Below are positions 1 through 7,415 of a DNA stretch of 50,674 bases, in pieces (position 1 is the first letter of the stretch; the number at the start of each line of letters is the position of its first letter). The position numbers were made by a program, and so were the translations under genes. Under the pieces are notes generated by a model. The model was given only the letters and a program-made list of their open reading frames with translations, ran no database searches and was not told the DNA's origin. This DNA is from Aggregatilineales bacterium (GTDB lineage: Bacteria; Chloroflexota; Anaerolineae; Aggregatilineales; Ch27): the NCBI GenBank assembly GCA_029976005.1, contig JARKOQ010000017.1, positions 1-50,674 of the forward strand. The letters run 5' to 3'.

Positions 1-146
1 ATTTCCGACGCGACACCCACCCTAGAAAATCACAGGCCGCCCCAATTGGGACGGCCTTTTTGTGGGTCAGATAGCGAAGATCGATAGGTGCGAGACAGGT
101 AGGAGAATAAGGCACATAACTTACTTCTAAATCAGCAGTGCACGAC
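1..146 (+). terminator. Intrinsic terminator at the window edge
   Basis: A hairpin at about 34-56 pairs GGCCG-CCC with GGGACGGCC (one bulged base) and is followed by TTTTT at 57-61. It would end a rightward transcript coming from outside the window. Bases 1-16 carry a piece of a dispersed repeat (core CCGACGCGACA) that recurs near 1950 and 33815. No gene is seen in 62-146. Confidence 0.6.
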
Positions 147-986
147 TTATGGCTCCACTAGCTTCAAATTCTTCAAGCGAAACCATAGTGCCTGCTCACT
201 CACCTCATATCGCTGGGCAAGAAGTGTCGCATCATTGCCGGGTTTCTTGAAGTCCTTTCTGATCCAGTCGTATGGCATGAGGAGATCTGCGGCAAACTGA
301 TTTGCGTTGCTCTCAAGCTTACGTTGGGTCTCGTCAAAGAGCGCCGTCACTTCCATATCCGAAAAATCCACGAGCATGCTTTCTTTATCGTCATATACGA
401 GATGCCCTAATTCATGAGCAATAGTGAATCTCTGGCGTGTATTGGGATGGTGTTGGTTAACTCCAATACATGTCCGGTCGCGCTCTAGCACAACAATGCC
501 AGAGACCTCGTTAGGAAAATCCCAATAGAAAACCGGAACTCCAAGAATCTTCGCGACCTCACTGGGCGATACTGGAGGCCCCGATACAGCAGCAAGCTGA
601 AGAACCTGTTTCGCAGCATCACCAGTCCGCTGATTGCGAAGGGGGGCCAGTGCTCGAGGAAACGACCGCCCATGGTTCTCGGCAAACGCTAGAAATGTAG
701 CCACTTCTTCTCTAACTGATGGTCGGACCTCCTGTGCACGAAGCCGAAAACGCTGCATCGTTGGAGTATCTTCTATAGAGAGAAGATATTCAATCGGAAC
801 TCCTAGAATTTCAGACAGCCGATGGAGATCGGCAAGACTTACCTTGCGAAGCCCGGTTTCGAAATGAGATATAGTCGCTGAGGATGTATATCCCATACGG
901 CGAGCCAATTCATCCTGAGACATCCCCGATTGCTCGCGAGCGCTCCGAATGCGACGGCCTATCTGTCGGTAGAGTTGCTCCTCCAT
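147..986 (-). CDS. XRE-family regulator with ImmA/IrrE metallopeptidase domain
   Basis: A 279-residue two-domain protein. Residues about 8-70 form an XRE helix-turn-helix (GMSQDELARRMGYTS... then a recognition-helix region). Residues about 135-240 form an ImmA/IrrE zinc peptidase with HELGH at 191-195 and a downstream ESNANQFAADLLMP segment supplying the third ligand. Family members bind DNA and may cleave a repressor or antitoxin-type partner. The ATG follows GGGGAGAGA. It is divergent from a strong promoter whose -35 region lies inside a perfect inverted repeat, so autoregulation is likely (inference). GC content is visibly lower than in the genes to the right, which suggests transfer. No separate antitoxin or integrase is present. 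Confidence 0.93.
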   Translation of the reverse strand: MEEQLYRQIGRRIRSAREQSGMSQDELARRMGYTSSATISHFETGLRKVSLADLHRLSEILGVPIEYLLSIEDTPTMQRFRLRAQEVRPSVREEVATFLAFAENHGRSFPRALAPLRNQRTGDAAKQVLQLAAVSGPPVSPSEVAKILGVPVFYWDFPNEVSGIVVLERDRTCIGVNQHHPNTRQRFTIAHELGHLVYDDKESMLVDFSDMEVTALFDETQRKLESNANQFAADLLMPYDWIRKDFKKPGNDATLLAQRYEVSEQALWFRLKNLKLVEP

Positions 987-1028
987 TCTCTCCCCTTCTG
1001 ATTAAAGGCGACGTAGATGAGTTTACAA

Positions 1029-1073
1029 TTTGTGAAATTGATGCTTGACATTCACAAAAAGCGGGGATATTAT
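1029..1073 (+). promoter_or_regulatory. Sigma70-type promoter with an operator-like inverted repeat
   Basis: TTGACA (1045-1050), a 17-bp spacer and TATTAT (1068-1073) form a near-consensus rightward promoter. TTTGTGAA (1029-1036) and TTCACAAA (1051-1058) are a perfect 8-bp inverted repeat, 22 bp centre to centre, bracketing the -35 box. That spacing suits a dimeric XRE repressor. The probable ligand is the divergent regulator at 147-986 (inference). Confidence 0.8.
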
Positions 1074-1141
1074 ACGCTTTAGACCAGTATCTCATGATTT
1101 TCACGTTTTGTCACGAGAGTGCTTCGGAAAGGGAGTGTTCC

Positions 1142-1318
1142 GTGTTTGAAAACCAGACGCCCGGCGAGCCTCCCAATAAGTTGGGGACATACATTGAGTG
1201 GGACCCACACGGCGGGTATGTGCCCAATGCGTGCGTGATGGCCCCTGAACCGGTGGACAAGACCCCGACCCAAAAGCCAGTCCGAACCAGAGAACGTTCG
1301 CCGAAGCGGAGACCTTGA
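1142..1318 (+). CDS. Small hypothetical protein, 58 aa
   Basis: A GTG start at 1142 follows AAAGGGAG with 6-nt spacing. The product is proline- and charge-rich with a basic tail (ending RERSPKRRP) and no membrane segment. It lies about 70 bp after the TTGACA/TATTAT promoter. Its stop codon sits in the loop of a perfect terminator hairpin, so promoter, RBS, ORF and terminator form one compact unit. The GTPGEPPN-like opening loosely resembles the small protein at 1484, but no family is recognised. An upstream in-frame ATG at 1094 has no ribosome binding site. Confidence 0.6.
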   Translation: MFENQTPGEPPNKLGTYIEWDPHGGYVPNACVMAPEPVDKTPTQKPVRTRERSPKRRP

Positions 1319-1330
1319 GTCTCCGTTTTT
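1307..1330 (+). terminator. Intrinsic terminator overlapping the 58-aa ORF stop
   Basis: CGGAGAC (1307-1313) pairs perfectly with GTCTCCG (1319-1325) around a 5-nt loop, followed by TTTTT. The stop codon of the preceding ORF (1316-1318) is in the loop, so ribosome arrival at the stop could affect folding. Confidence 0.85.
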
Positions 1331-1483
1331 ATGTAAATGGACACAAACAAGGAGTACCACAACGGCAGTATATCAGCGGAGGAAGAACGGTAGTTACACG
1401 GGGCTAGTTAAGATCGTATTGCCAGTCGATCGAGGCGGAAGTCTGTAGTCAAGTTCGAAAACTACGAGAGAAAGAGCAGAGCA

Positions 1484-1678
1484 ATGGCTGAACAACTCTA
1501 CAAGACGGGGCAAGAGGCCCCACGAACGGCGACATATCAATTTGTCAAATATGTCGATGAAACCACCTCATCCCGACCGCCAACGGCGAATGAGAGAAAC
1601 ATCCCGCTGTCGAAGGGGGAAAAATTCCCTCCGATTCGCTCGACTAACGAAGCGGCTTGGTGGAGACTGGGGCTTTAG
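1484..1678 (+). CDS. Small YjzC-like protein, 64 aa
   Basis: The ORF begins MAEQLYKTGQEAPRTATYQF and carries a central LSKGEKFPPI segment. YjzC-type small proteins of Gram-positive bacteria share this plan: a short G-x-x-AP start, a Y-x-x-V strand, then L-x-KG-x-x-FP. Their function is unknown. The ribosome binding site is weak (AGAGCAGAG). The stop codon falls in a palindromic repeat (GGGGCTTTAGCCCC), so the 3' end may have been altered by repeat insertion. Family assignment is by eye only. Confidence 0.55.
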   Translation: MAEQLYKTGQEAPRTATYQFVKYVDETTSSRPPTANERNIPLSKGEKFPPIRSTNEAAWWRLGL

Positions 1679-1729
1679 CCCCGGCTAAAGTGCTCCACAA
1701 AGCCAATACTGTTCAGGAGTTGTCACGAG

Positions 1730-1849
1730 ATGGCGAAAACTGACAAAGGCAAGAAGATCGTTCCTGTGAAGCCGTACAAGCGTAGGGAACCGGGCGGCAA
1801 GAAGAAAGACGTTCCGGTCAAGAGACACCGGCGCTCAACGCCTAACTAA
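1730..1849 (+). CDS. Small very basic protein, 39 aa
   Basis: The ATG at 1730 follows CAGGAG at 1714-1719. The 39 codons are dominated by Lys and Arg (about 16), with prolines, no cysteines and no hydrophobic stretch. A strong terminator starts 22 bp after the stop. The product could bind nucleic acid or be a small structural peptide; no family is recognised. It is probably cotranscribed with the 64-aa ORF just upstream. Confidence 0.5.
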   Translation: MAKTDKGKKIVPVKPYKRREPGGKKKDVPVKRHRRSTPN

Positions 1850-1871
1850 GACACTCGACTGGCAATACGCA

Positions 1872-1900
1872 CCCCCTGACCCGCAACCAGGGGGTTTTTT
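1872..1900 (+). terminator. Intrinsic terminator of the small-ORF unit
   Basis: CCCCCTG (1872-1878) pairs with CAGGGGG (1888-1894) and is followed by TTTTTT (1895-1900). Confidence 0.88.
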
Positions 1901-1937
1901 GCGCTGTCGCGGCACAAGGAGTGGAGGGAGGCCGTAG

Positions 1938-2019
1938 CGTCGAAATAGCAATTCCGACGCGACAACTATCGAATCGAATCAGCCGCCTGCCGGGGACTCC
2001 TCGGCAGGCGGCCTTTTTT
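1938..2019 (+). terminator. Dispersed repeat plus intrinsic terminator
   Basis: Bases 1938-1966 match, with a few changes, the repeat at 33799-33826 (hairpin-forming, CGTCG...CCGACG). It is followed by an 11-bp perfect stem, GCCGCCTGCCG (1982-1992) with CGGCAGGCGGC (2002-2012), then TTTTTT. The T-run is on the plus strand, but the stem may also stop the leftward kinase transcript. Confidence 0.75.
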
Positions 2020-2051
2020 GCAACAGCGGGGATACCCGAACGCGCCCCGGC

Positions 2052-3404
2052 CTAGGCCGGGGGAGGCGTCTCCTCCGGCAGGGCGGTGCGCAGCGGCAGC
2101 TCCACCGTGAAGGTGCTGCCCTTGCCGATCTGGCTGGCCAGGGCGATCTGCCCGCCCATGATCTCCACCAGGTTCTTGGTGATCGCCAGGCCCAGCCCGG
2201 TGCCCTTGGCCCCGGTATCCGTCGCCGTCGTGGCTTCCTGGCGGAACTCCTCGAAGATGGTCTTGAAGCTGGTTTCGTGAATGCCTCGCCCGGTATCCTG
2301 GACCACGATCTGCCAGCGATCGGCCCCGACCGGCCCGATCGTGACCCGGACGAAGCCCTTCTCCGTGAACTTGATCGCGTTGTCCGTCAGGTTGATCAGA
2401 ATCTGGGAAAGCCGCCGCTCGTCCCCCACCAGATGGGACGGCATCCCCTCGGCGAGGGTCACGCCGAAGTCCAGCCCCTTGCCCAGGGCGGTGGCCTCGA
2501 CGGTGGCCGTCAGCGTTTCGATCAGCTTGGCGACCGGGAAGTCGGAGTCGGTCAGCTCCAGCTCCCCGGCTTCGATCTTGGAGATGTCCAGGATGTCCTC
2601 GATCAGCGCCTTGAGGCGCTTGGCGCTGATCAGAACGCGCCGCAGGCTGTCCTCCTGTTTGTCCGTCAGCGGGCCATAGGCTTTGCGCAGGGCCAGGTCG
2701 GTGAAGACGATAATGGCGCTCAGCGGCGTGCGCAGCTCGTGGCTGGTGCGGGCGGTGAACTGGGATTTGAGGCGGCTGGCCTGCTCCAACTGGCGGTTGG
2801 CCTGGATGAGATCGTAGGTGGCGTCGTCGAGGGCCGCGCGCAGGTCGCGGGTGGCGTACAGGCTCAGGAGGGCGGCGAAGATGAAGACCAGCCCCATGAT
2901 CACCCACATGCTCCACACGCCCAGCGGTTCCGGCAATGCGACCGGCCGGGCGATCCCGTTTTCGAGCAGCAGTTGGGAGATCGCCCAGACCACCATCGCC
3001 ATGCCCGCCGCGATATAGCTCTCCTTGGGCCCCAGCAGCATCCCGACCATGACGACCAGGACGACCAGGGCCGGCCCGATCAGCATGTCCAGGCCCCGGA
3101 TCATGGTGCAGTTGATCCCCAGCACCACGGTGAGGACGGTCGTCTGGAGGTAACCGGCGAGCTGGGCCCGATCCTGCCGGGCCAGCCGGATGCACAGCAG
3201 ACTCAGCGGAATGAACAGAAAGACATTGAACAGCGTCACCAGGATTTGCCAGGATGGCGTCAGGAGGAACATGAGGCCGTACAGGACGATGATCGGGACT
3301 GAGACGAATATCGTCCCCCGGCTGAGCGCGATCATCAGCCGTTTGCGACGTTGGTTGCCGACCACCTGGTAGGGCGATCGGAGTTCGAACGGATTCCCTG
3401 TCAT
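2052..3404 (-). CDS. Membrane-bound sensor histidine kinase
   Basis: A 450-residue protein with about six transmembrane helices in residues 25-182, then a coiled linker (185-215) and a complete kinase core. The H-box is SHELRTPL with phospho-acceptor His222; the N-box is NLTDNAIKFT (about 338-347), G1 is DTGRGI (370-375) and G2 GTGLGL (401-406). There is no PAS, HAMP or receiver domain, so the membrane region itself is probably the sensor. It is the last gene of a leftward operon with a receiver-only regulator and a methyltransferase. The signal is unknown. Confidence 0.95.
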   Translation of the reverse strand: MTGNPFELRSPYQVVGNQRRKRLMIALSRGTIFVSVPIIVLYGLMFLLTPSWQILVTLFNVFLFIPLSLLCIRLARQDRAQLAGYLQTTVLTVVLGINCTMIRGLDMLIGPALVVLVVMVGMLLGPKESYIAAGMAMVVWAISQLLLENGIARPVALPEPLGVWSMWVIMGLVFIFAALLSLYATRDLRAALDDATYDLIQANRQLEQASRLKSQFTARTSHELRTPLSAIIVFTDLALRKAYGPLTDKQEDSLRRVLISAKRLKALIEDILDISKIEAGELELTDSDFPVAKLIETLTATVEATALGKGLDFGVTLAEGMPSHLVGDERRLSQILINLTDNAIKFTEKGFVRVTIGPVGADRWQIVVQDTGRGIHETSFKTIFEEFRQEATTATDTGAKGTGLGLAITKNLVEIMGGQIALASQIGKGSTFTVELPLRTALPEETPPPA

Positions 3405-3481
3405 GACCTTGCCGTCCCGGTTTCACCGCGGCCTCGTGAGGGCTGCGGTCCATTTGGAAGTTCAGGCCGCCGGCCGCGGGG

Positions 3482-4537
3482 TCAGGCCTGTTTTCTCATC
3501 CGAAAGATGCCCGTGGGAGTCGCCATCTCCGGCACCAGGCCATGCTCCCCGAACCAGCGCATGAAGTCCTCTTTCCAGAAGAAGCCGTTCACATTCTCGC
3601 TGGTGCGGAAGACCAGGTCGAAATACGGGTTGGCCAGGGGCTTCATGGCCTGCGCGCCAAAGATCAGGCCGCCCGGCCGGGTGACCCGGACCAGCTCCCC
3701 GATCGCCTGGCGCGGGTCGGACGTCCAGTGCAGCATCCACAGGCACAACACGCCGTCGAAGCTGCCATCCTCGAAGGGGAGCTGGGTGGCGCTGGCTGCC
3801 TTGAAGGCCGGCCGGGTGCCATCCACCGAAGGGTGGTTCGGATCGATCTCCTTCAGGAACATTTCGAAGTTCTGGTCGGCCAGCTTGACCACGCCCGGCA
3901 CCACGTCGATCCCGGTGATGTGGGTTTTGCCCTGGGTCTTGAGCCAGATTTCGGCCGTCTCGCGCCCGCTGCCGCACCCGACCTCCAGCAGCGTGCCGCC
4001 GTTCAACAAGGCCCGGTCTTCGGCGGTCAGCAGGGCGAATACCGCGCTGCGCATGGCCGAATAGATCCGGTTGCCCAGCAGGGTATCCAGCTTGGTCAAA
4101 AGCTGCCGCCCGTCTTCCTCGAAGGATTCCAGCAGTTCCACCGGCTCGTTGCGCAGGCGCTGGGGGATATTGCGGGACATGCCGTCCGCCATCAGGAGGA
4201 AGACCCGGATTTTGCGCGGGGTCGAGCCGACCAGGTCTTCCAGCTTTTGCATGGGCAGTTCGCTGCGGCGGTAAAAATTGCCCTCCTTCACGATCATCGG
4301 CTTGCGGTCGCTGATCAGAATATCCAGCATGCCGCGGGTGTAGTCGCTGTCCACGTAGCCCATCTCGGCCAGGATGTGGCCGTAGGTGCGCGGCTCCTGA
4401 AGGTATTTGAACAGGCCGTCATCGTCCAGCGCCTTCAGGACATAAAAACGAAAGAGGTCGTCAGCCTGGCGGGCCAGGCCCATTGAAGGTCCGATATTCT
4501 TCGCGACGTACCACCAGGCTTTGGCCTTACGGAACAT
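3482..4537 (-). CDS. Class I SAM-dependent methyltransferase
   Basis: A 351-residue protein. Residues about 20-100 look like the winged-helix/dimerisation region of small-molecule O-methyltransferases (ARQADDLFRFYVLKAL, then a helical block). The Rossmann domain begins near 180 with SAM motif I LLEVGCGSG, a GIDVVPG acidic strand end, and LPFEDGSFDGVLCLWMLHW as the motif II/III region. The substrate cannot be read from sequence. It sits between the response regulator (39 bp upstream) and the histidine kinase (77 bp downstream), so it is probably cotranscribed with them. Confidence 0.85.
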   Translation of the reverse strand: MFRKAKAWWYVAKNIGPSMGLARQADDLFRFYVLKALDDDGLFKYLQEPRTYGHILAEMGYVDSDYTRGMLDILISDRKPMIVKEGNFYRRSELPMQKLEDLVGSTPRKIRVFLLMADGMSRNIPQRLRNEPVELLESFEEDGRQLLTKLDTLLGNRIYSAMRSAVFALLTAEDRALLNGGTLLEVGCGSGRETAEIWLKTQGKTHITGIDVVPGVVKLADQNFEMFLKEIDPNHPSVDGTRPAFKAASATQLPFEDGSFDGVLCLWMLHWTSDPRQAIGELVRVTRPGGLIFGAQAMKPLANPYFDLVFRTSENVNGFFWKEDFMRWFGEHGLVPEMATPTGIFRMRKQA

Positions 4538-4576
4538 GATGTATTTTCCCTTTCTCCAAAAAGTGAGGCAGGCGCC

Positions 4577-4948
4577 TCATACCAGATACGGCCGCATGAA
4601 AGCCGCAAAGGTATCGACTTCGATGGGTTTGGTCAGGTAGCCATTACACCCGGCCTCCAGGGCGCGCTCCCGATCGCCGACCATGGCGTGGGCAGTGAGG
4701 GCCAGGATCACGGTTTGGTTGAAGCGGCTGTCGCTCCGTAAGGAACGGGTCACCTCCCAGCCCGACAGGCGGGGCAGCGAGAGGTCCATCAGAATGAGAT
4801 CGGGCAGGTGGAGGTAGGCCAGGTGCAGGGCCTCCTGGCCATCCCGCGCGACCAGCGGCGGCGCTTGCTCCAGGATCAAATCCAGCAGTTGCATGACCAC
4901 GGCCAGGGTGGTTTCGTCATCCTCCACGACCAGAATGCGTTTGGTCAC
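4577..4948 (-). CDS. Single-domain response regulator (CheY-like receiver)
   Basis: A 123-residue receiver without output domain: acidic cluster E9/D10/D11, phospho-acceptor Asp55 in LILMDLSLP, a conserved Thr in ALTAH, and Lys in GYLTKP. The start is placed at GTG 4948 because GGAGGAGG lies just upstream and the receiver fold begins there. A longer frame reaching 5155 would add about 69 unrelated residues. Probable partner is the kinase at 2052-3404. Output is presumably by protein-protein contact or phosphotransfer. Confidence 0.88.
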   Translation of the reverse strand: MTKRILVVEDDETTLAVVMQLLDLILEQAPPLVARDGQEALHLAYLHLPDLILMDLSLPRLSGWEVTRSLRSDSRFNQTVILALTAHAMVGDRERALEAGCNGYLTKPIEVDTFAAFMRPYLV

Positions 4949-5180
4949 GGCCCTCCTCCATGCGCGGCGCAGCGGCCCCACGAATCCCGGCGGATGGGTC
5001 CGCAAAGCCTGCTCATCCTGATAAGAGGTCGATTCATAGATAAAGTAAAAACGAAAAATTTGTGAATAGTTGATAAAGAATCCGTTTTTACGTTCTTTTT
5101 GTGATAGCCTGAAAATGAGTTCGGCTTTCAGGATCGATCGCCCGCCCACCTTCATCGATGCCGAACCACAGGAGTGGTTT
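4949..5180. promoter_or_regulatory. AT-rich divergent intergenic region
   Basis: Bases about 5030-5105 are strongly AT-rich against GC-rich surroundings. They probably hold promoters for the leftward regulator operon and for the rightward 17-codon ORF at 5181. I could not place a convincing -35/-10 pair on either strand. Confidence 0.4.
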
Positions 5181-5234
5181 ATGAAACTGCGTATCTTCTG
5201 GTTCCATCTATTCAGCTACGTCAGCTATCTGTAG
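5181..5234 (+). CDS. 17-codon aromatic-rich mini-ORF
   Basis: The ATG at 5181 is preceded by AGGAG (5170-5174) with 6-nt spacing. The peptide is MKLRIFWFHLFSYVSYL: three Phe, two Tyr and one Trp in 17 residues, with two basic residues at the start. A strong terminator hairpin follows 43 nt after the stop. It resembles either an attenuation leader peptide (but no rightward gene follows) or a tiny membrane-active or signal peptide. No family is recognised. Confidence 0.35.
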   Translation: MKLRIFWFHLFSYVSYL

Positions 5235-5276
5235 CCGTCTCGTCACGTCGCCATCATTGCCGGTTCAACGTCCCTG

Positions 5277-5311
5277 ACCGGGCAGCCTTCCTCCGCTGCC
5301 CGGTTGTGTTT
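5277..5311 (+). terminator. Intrinsic terminator after the mini-ORF
   Basis: ACCGGGCAGC (5277-5286) pairs perfectly with GCTGCCCGGT (5295-5304) around an 8-nt loop, followed by the T-rich TTGTGTTT. Confidence 0.72.
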
Positions 5312-5343
5312 GTATGGGCCGCGACGGGATCGCTCCGTCACTC

Positions 5344-5369
5344 GTAGGGACGACCGGCCGGTCGTCCGG
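5344..5369. repeat. Palindromic intergenic repeat (GTAGGGACGAC family)
   Basis: GGACGACCGGCCGGTCGTCC at 5348-5367 is a perfect 20-bp palindrome preceded by GTA. The same element occurs as a 28-bp palindrome at 11260-11287, and relatives are listed at 24675, 25023, 26657, 28405, 36174, 36243 and 41919. Confidence 0.85.
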
Positions 5370-5440
5370 GGGCGGGCGCGTCGACGCGATGCATCACCCC
5401 GCCCCTCCAACGGCCTGCGACGCGGCTCTATCCAGGCCGT

Positions 5441-7024
5441 TCACGCCTGAGCCTGCGTCTCCTCCAGGGTCGCGCCGGCCATCATCAGTCCCAGCTCTTC
5501 CACCTGGGCCGCCGCTCGATCCACGACTCCCATCACCCGGCCTTCGTACAGCACCGCGATCCGGTCCGAGAGGGCCATGATTTCGTCCAGATCTTCCGAG
5601 ATCAGCAGGATCGCCACGCCCTTGGCGCGCTGCTGCATCAGGATGGTGCGGATGTACTCCGTCGCGCTGATGTCCACCCCGCGCGTCGGCTGGGCCGCGA
5701 TCAGCACCGCCGGCTCGCGGGATAGCTCGCGGGCCAGGATCAATTTCTGGACATTCCCGCCGGAGAGACTCTTGACCGGAGTCTCCTGCGAGGGCGTCTT
5801 GATGTTGAAGCTCTCAATCAGGCGCGCCGAGTGGGTCTTGATCGCCCCGAAGTTCAGGAACGTCCCGCGCGAGAACGGCTGCCTGGCGTGTGTCTGGAGG
5901 ATCATGTTCTCGGCCACGCTGAAGGCCGCGATCGTGCCGTGCCGGTTGCGCTCCTCCGGGATGAAGGACAGCCCGGCGCGCAGCCGCTCGGCGACCGGCG
6001 CGTGGGTGATCGGCTGCCCGTCGAGCGCGATCACGCCGCCGGACACGGCGCGCAGCCCGGCGATTGCCTCCGCCAGCTCGCGCTGGCCGTTGCCGGAGAC
6101 CCCGGCGATCCCCAGGATTTCGCCGCCGCGCACGGCCAGCGACACCTCGCGCAGGGCGGCCAGCCCCTGATCGTTCTGGACGCTCAGGGCTTGCAGCTCC
6201 AGGCGGGTCGGCCCCAGGTCGACCGCCGGCCGCTCGATCTGGAACTGGACATCCCGCCCGACCATCATCCGGGCCAGGGTGCGCTGCTCGATCCCGTCGT
6301 TGGGCACGCTGTCCACCACCCGCCCGTCGCGCATGACCGTGATCCGGGTGGAGAGGTCCTGCACCTCGTAGAGCTTGTGCGAGATGAAGATCAGGGCGTG
6401 GCCCTGGTCGCGCATCTGCTTGAGGGTGACGAACAGCTCGTCGACTTCCTGCGGGGTGAGGACGGCGGTCGGCTCGTCGAGGATGATCAGCGCGCCGCCC
6501 CGGTACAGGGCCTTGAGGATTTCCACCCGCTGCTGCTCCCCGACCGAAAGCTGCCAGACGTAGGCGTCGGGGTTGACCTTGAGGCCGTAGGTCTCGGACA
6601 GGGCGCGCAGCTTGCGGCGCACGCTGTCCAGGTCGACCAGCGCCCGCTGGAGCAGCCCGGCCCCCTCTACCTTGAGGCCGAGGGCCACGTTTTCGGTTAC
6701 GGTCAGGGTGGGCACCAGCATGAAGTGCTGGTGGATCATCCCGATGCCCTGGGCCAGGGCGTCGGCGGGGGAATGTAAGCGTACGGGCTGCCCATTCAGC
6801 CGGATTTCGCCTTCATCCGGGTGGTACAGCCCGTACAGGATCTTCATCAGGGTGCTCTTGCCCGCCCCGTTTTCCCCGAGCAGGGCGTGGATTTCCCCGG
6901 CGTTGACCTCGAAATCCACGTGGTCGTTGGCCAGGACGCCGGGGAAGCGCTTGACGATTCCCCGCATCTCGGCGCGGTCGATTCGGGTATGGCCGGAAGG
7001 GAGGGTTGCGGTTGATTGGGTCAT
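5441..7024 (-). CDS. ABC transporter ATPase, two-domain, nucleoside/simple-sugar type
   Basis: A 527-residue protein with two fused nucleotide-binding domains, as in YufO/NupO and RbsA-type ATPases. Domain 1 has Walker A GENGAGKST (50-58), signature LSVGEQQRV (159-167) and Walker B ALIILDEPTAVLT. Domain 2 has a degenerate P-loop (GVSGNGQRE) and signature LSGGNVQK, which is normal for this family. It should energise import through two permease subunits with a BMP-type binding protein, but none of these is nearby. The start at ATG 7024 has no strong SD; the frame extends to 7096. Confidence 0.92.
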   Translation of the reverse strand: MTQSTATLPSGHTRIDRAEMRGIVKRFPGVLANDHVDFEVNAGEIHALLGENGAGKSTLMKILYGLYHPDEGEIRLNGQPVRLHSPADALAQGIGMIHQHFMLVPTLTVTENVALGLKVEGAGLLQRALVDLDSVRRKLRALSETYGLKVNPDAYVWQLSVGEQQRVEILKALYRGGALIILDEPTAVLTPQEVDELFVTLKQMRDQGHALIFISHKLYEVQDLSTRITVMRDGRVVDSVPNDGIEQRTLARMMVGRDVQFQIERPAVDLGPTRLELQALSVQNDQGLAALREVSLAVRGGEILGIAGVSGNGQRELAEAIAGLRAVSGGVIALDGQPITHAPVAERLRAGLSFIPEERNRHGTIAAFSVAENMILQTHARQPFSRGTFLNFGAIKTHSARLIESFNIKTPSQETPVKSLSGGNVQKLILARELSREPAVLIAAQPTRGVDISATEYIRTILMQQRAKGVAILLISEDLDEIMALSDRIAVLYEGRVMGVVDRAAAQVEELGLMMAGATLEETQAQA

Positions 7025-7148
7025 GGTTGCCGTCACTCGGTCTGGCTTCGCCTGGTGGCGCAGGGCGGATGGGAGGACATAGAGGATGTATACCATGAAT
7101 GCCGGACAACGACCAAGTGAAAAACGGTCCTGATTGCGCCCCGTCCGG

Positions 7149-7415
7149 TCACTTCCCTGCCGGAAGGGCGGTATCCTCGCGGCTGCGGGCCGGATCGGCC
7201 AGGTAGTCCGCGACCGTCAGCCCGTCATCGTCATGGTACCAGTCTTCGTGATCCGACCAGGCCTTGCAGGCCAGGCACTGAGTGTCGTGCCAGACCCGGC
7301 CGCAGGCCGGACAGACGCCGTGGGTGGCGAAGGTCGGCCAGACGTGCGCGCAGGAACACTGCCACAGCGCCGCCGGGCCGGGCCGCCAGTCGCACTTCGG
7401 GCAGGCGATGACCAT
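7149..7415 (-). CDS. Zinc-ribbon protein, copy 1 (88 aa)
   Basis: A small protein with four Cys pairs: CPKC, CSC, CPAC and CLAC, a pattern of two zinc ribbons. A conserved WSDHEDWYH segment and a DYLADP-like tail follow. It is a clear paralogue of the protein at 7742-7996, about 55-60% identical by eye. Role unknown; it could be an adaptor or nucleic-acid-binding protein. It lies 125 bp upstream of the ABC ATPase on the same strand. Confidence 0.75.
   Translation of the reverse strand: MVIACPKCDWRPGPAALWQCSCAHVWPTFATHGVCPACGRVWHDTQCLACKAWSDHEDWYHDDDGLTVADYLADPARSREDTALPAGK

Noticed and set aside
4949..5155. Extended N-terminus of the response regulator
   Set aside because: The extra 69 residues are not part of any receiver; GGAGGAGG sits just before the GTG at 4948.
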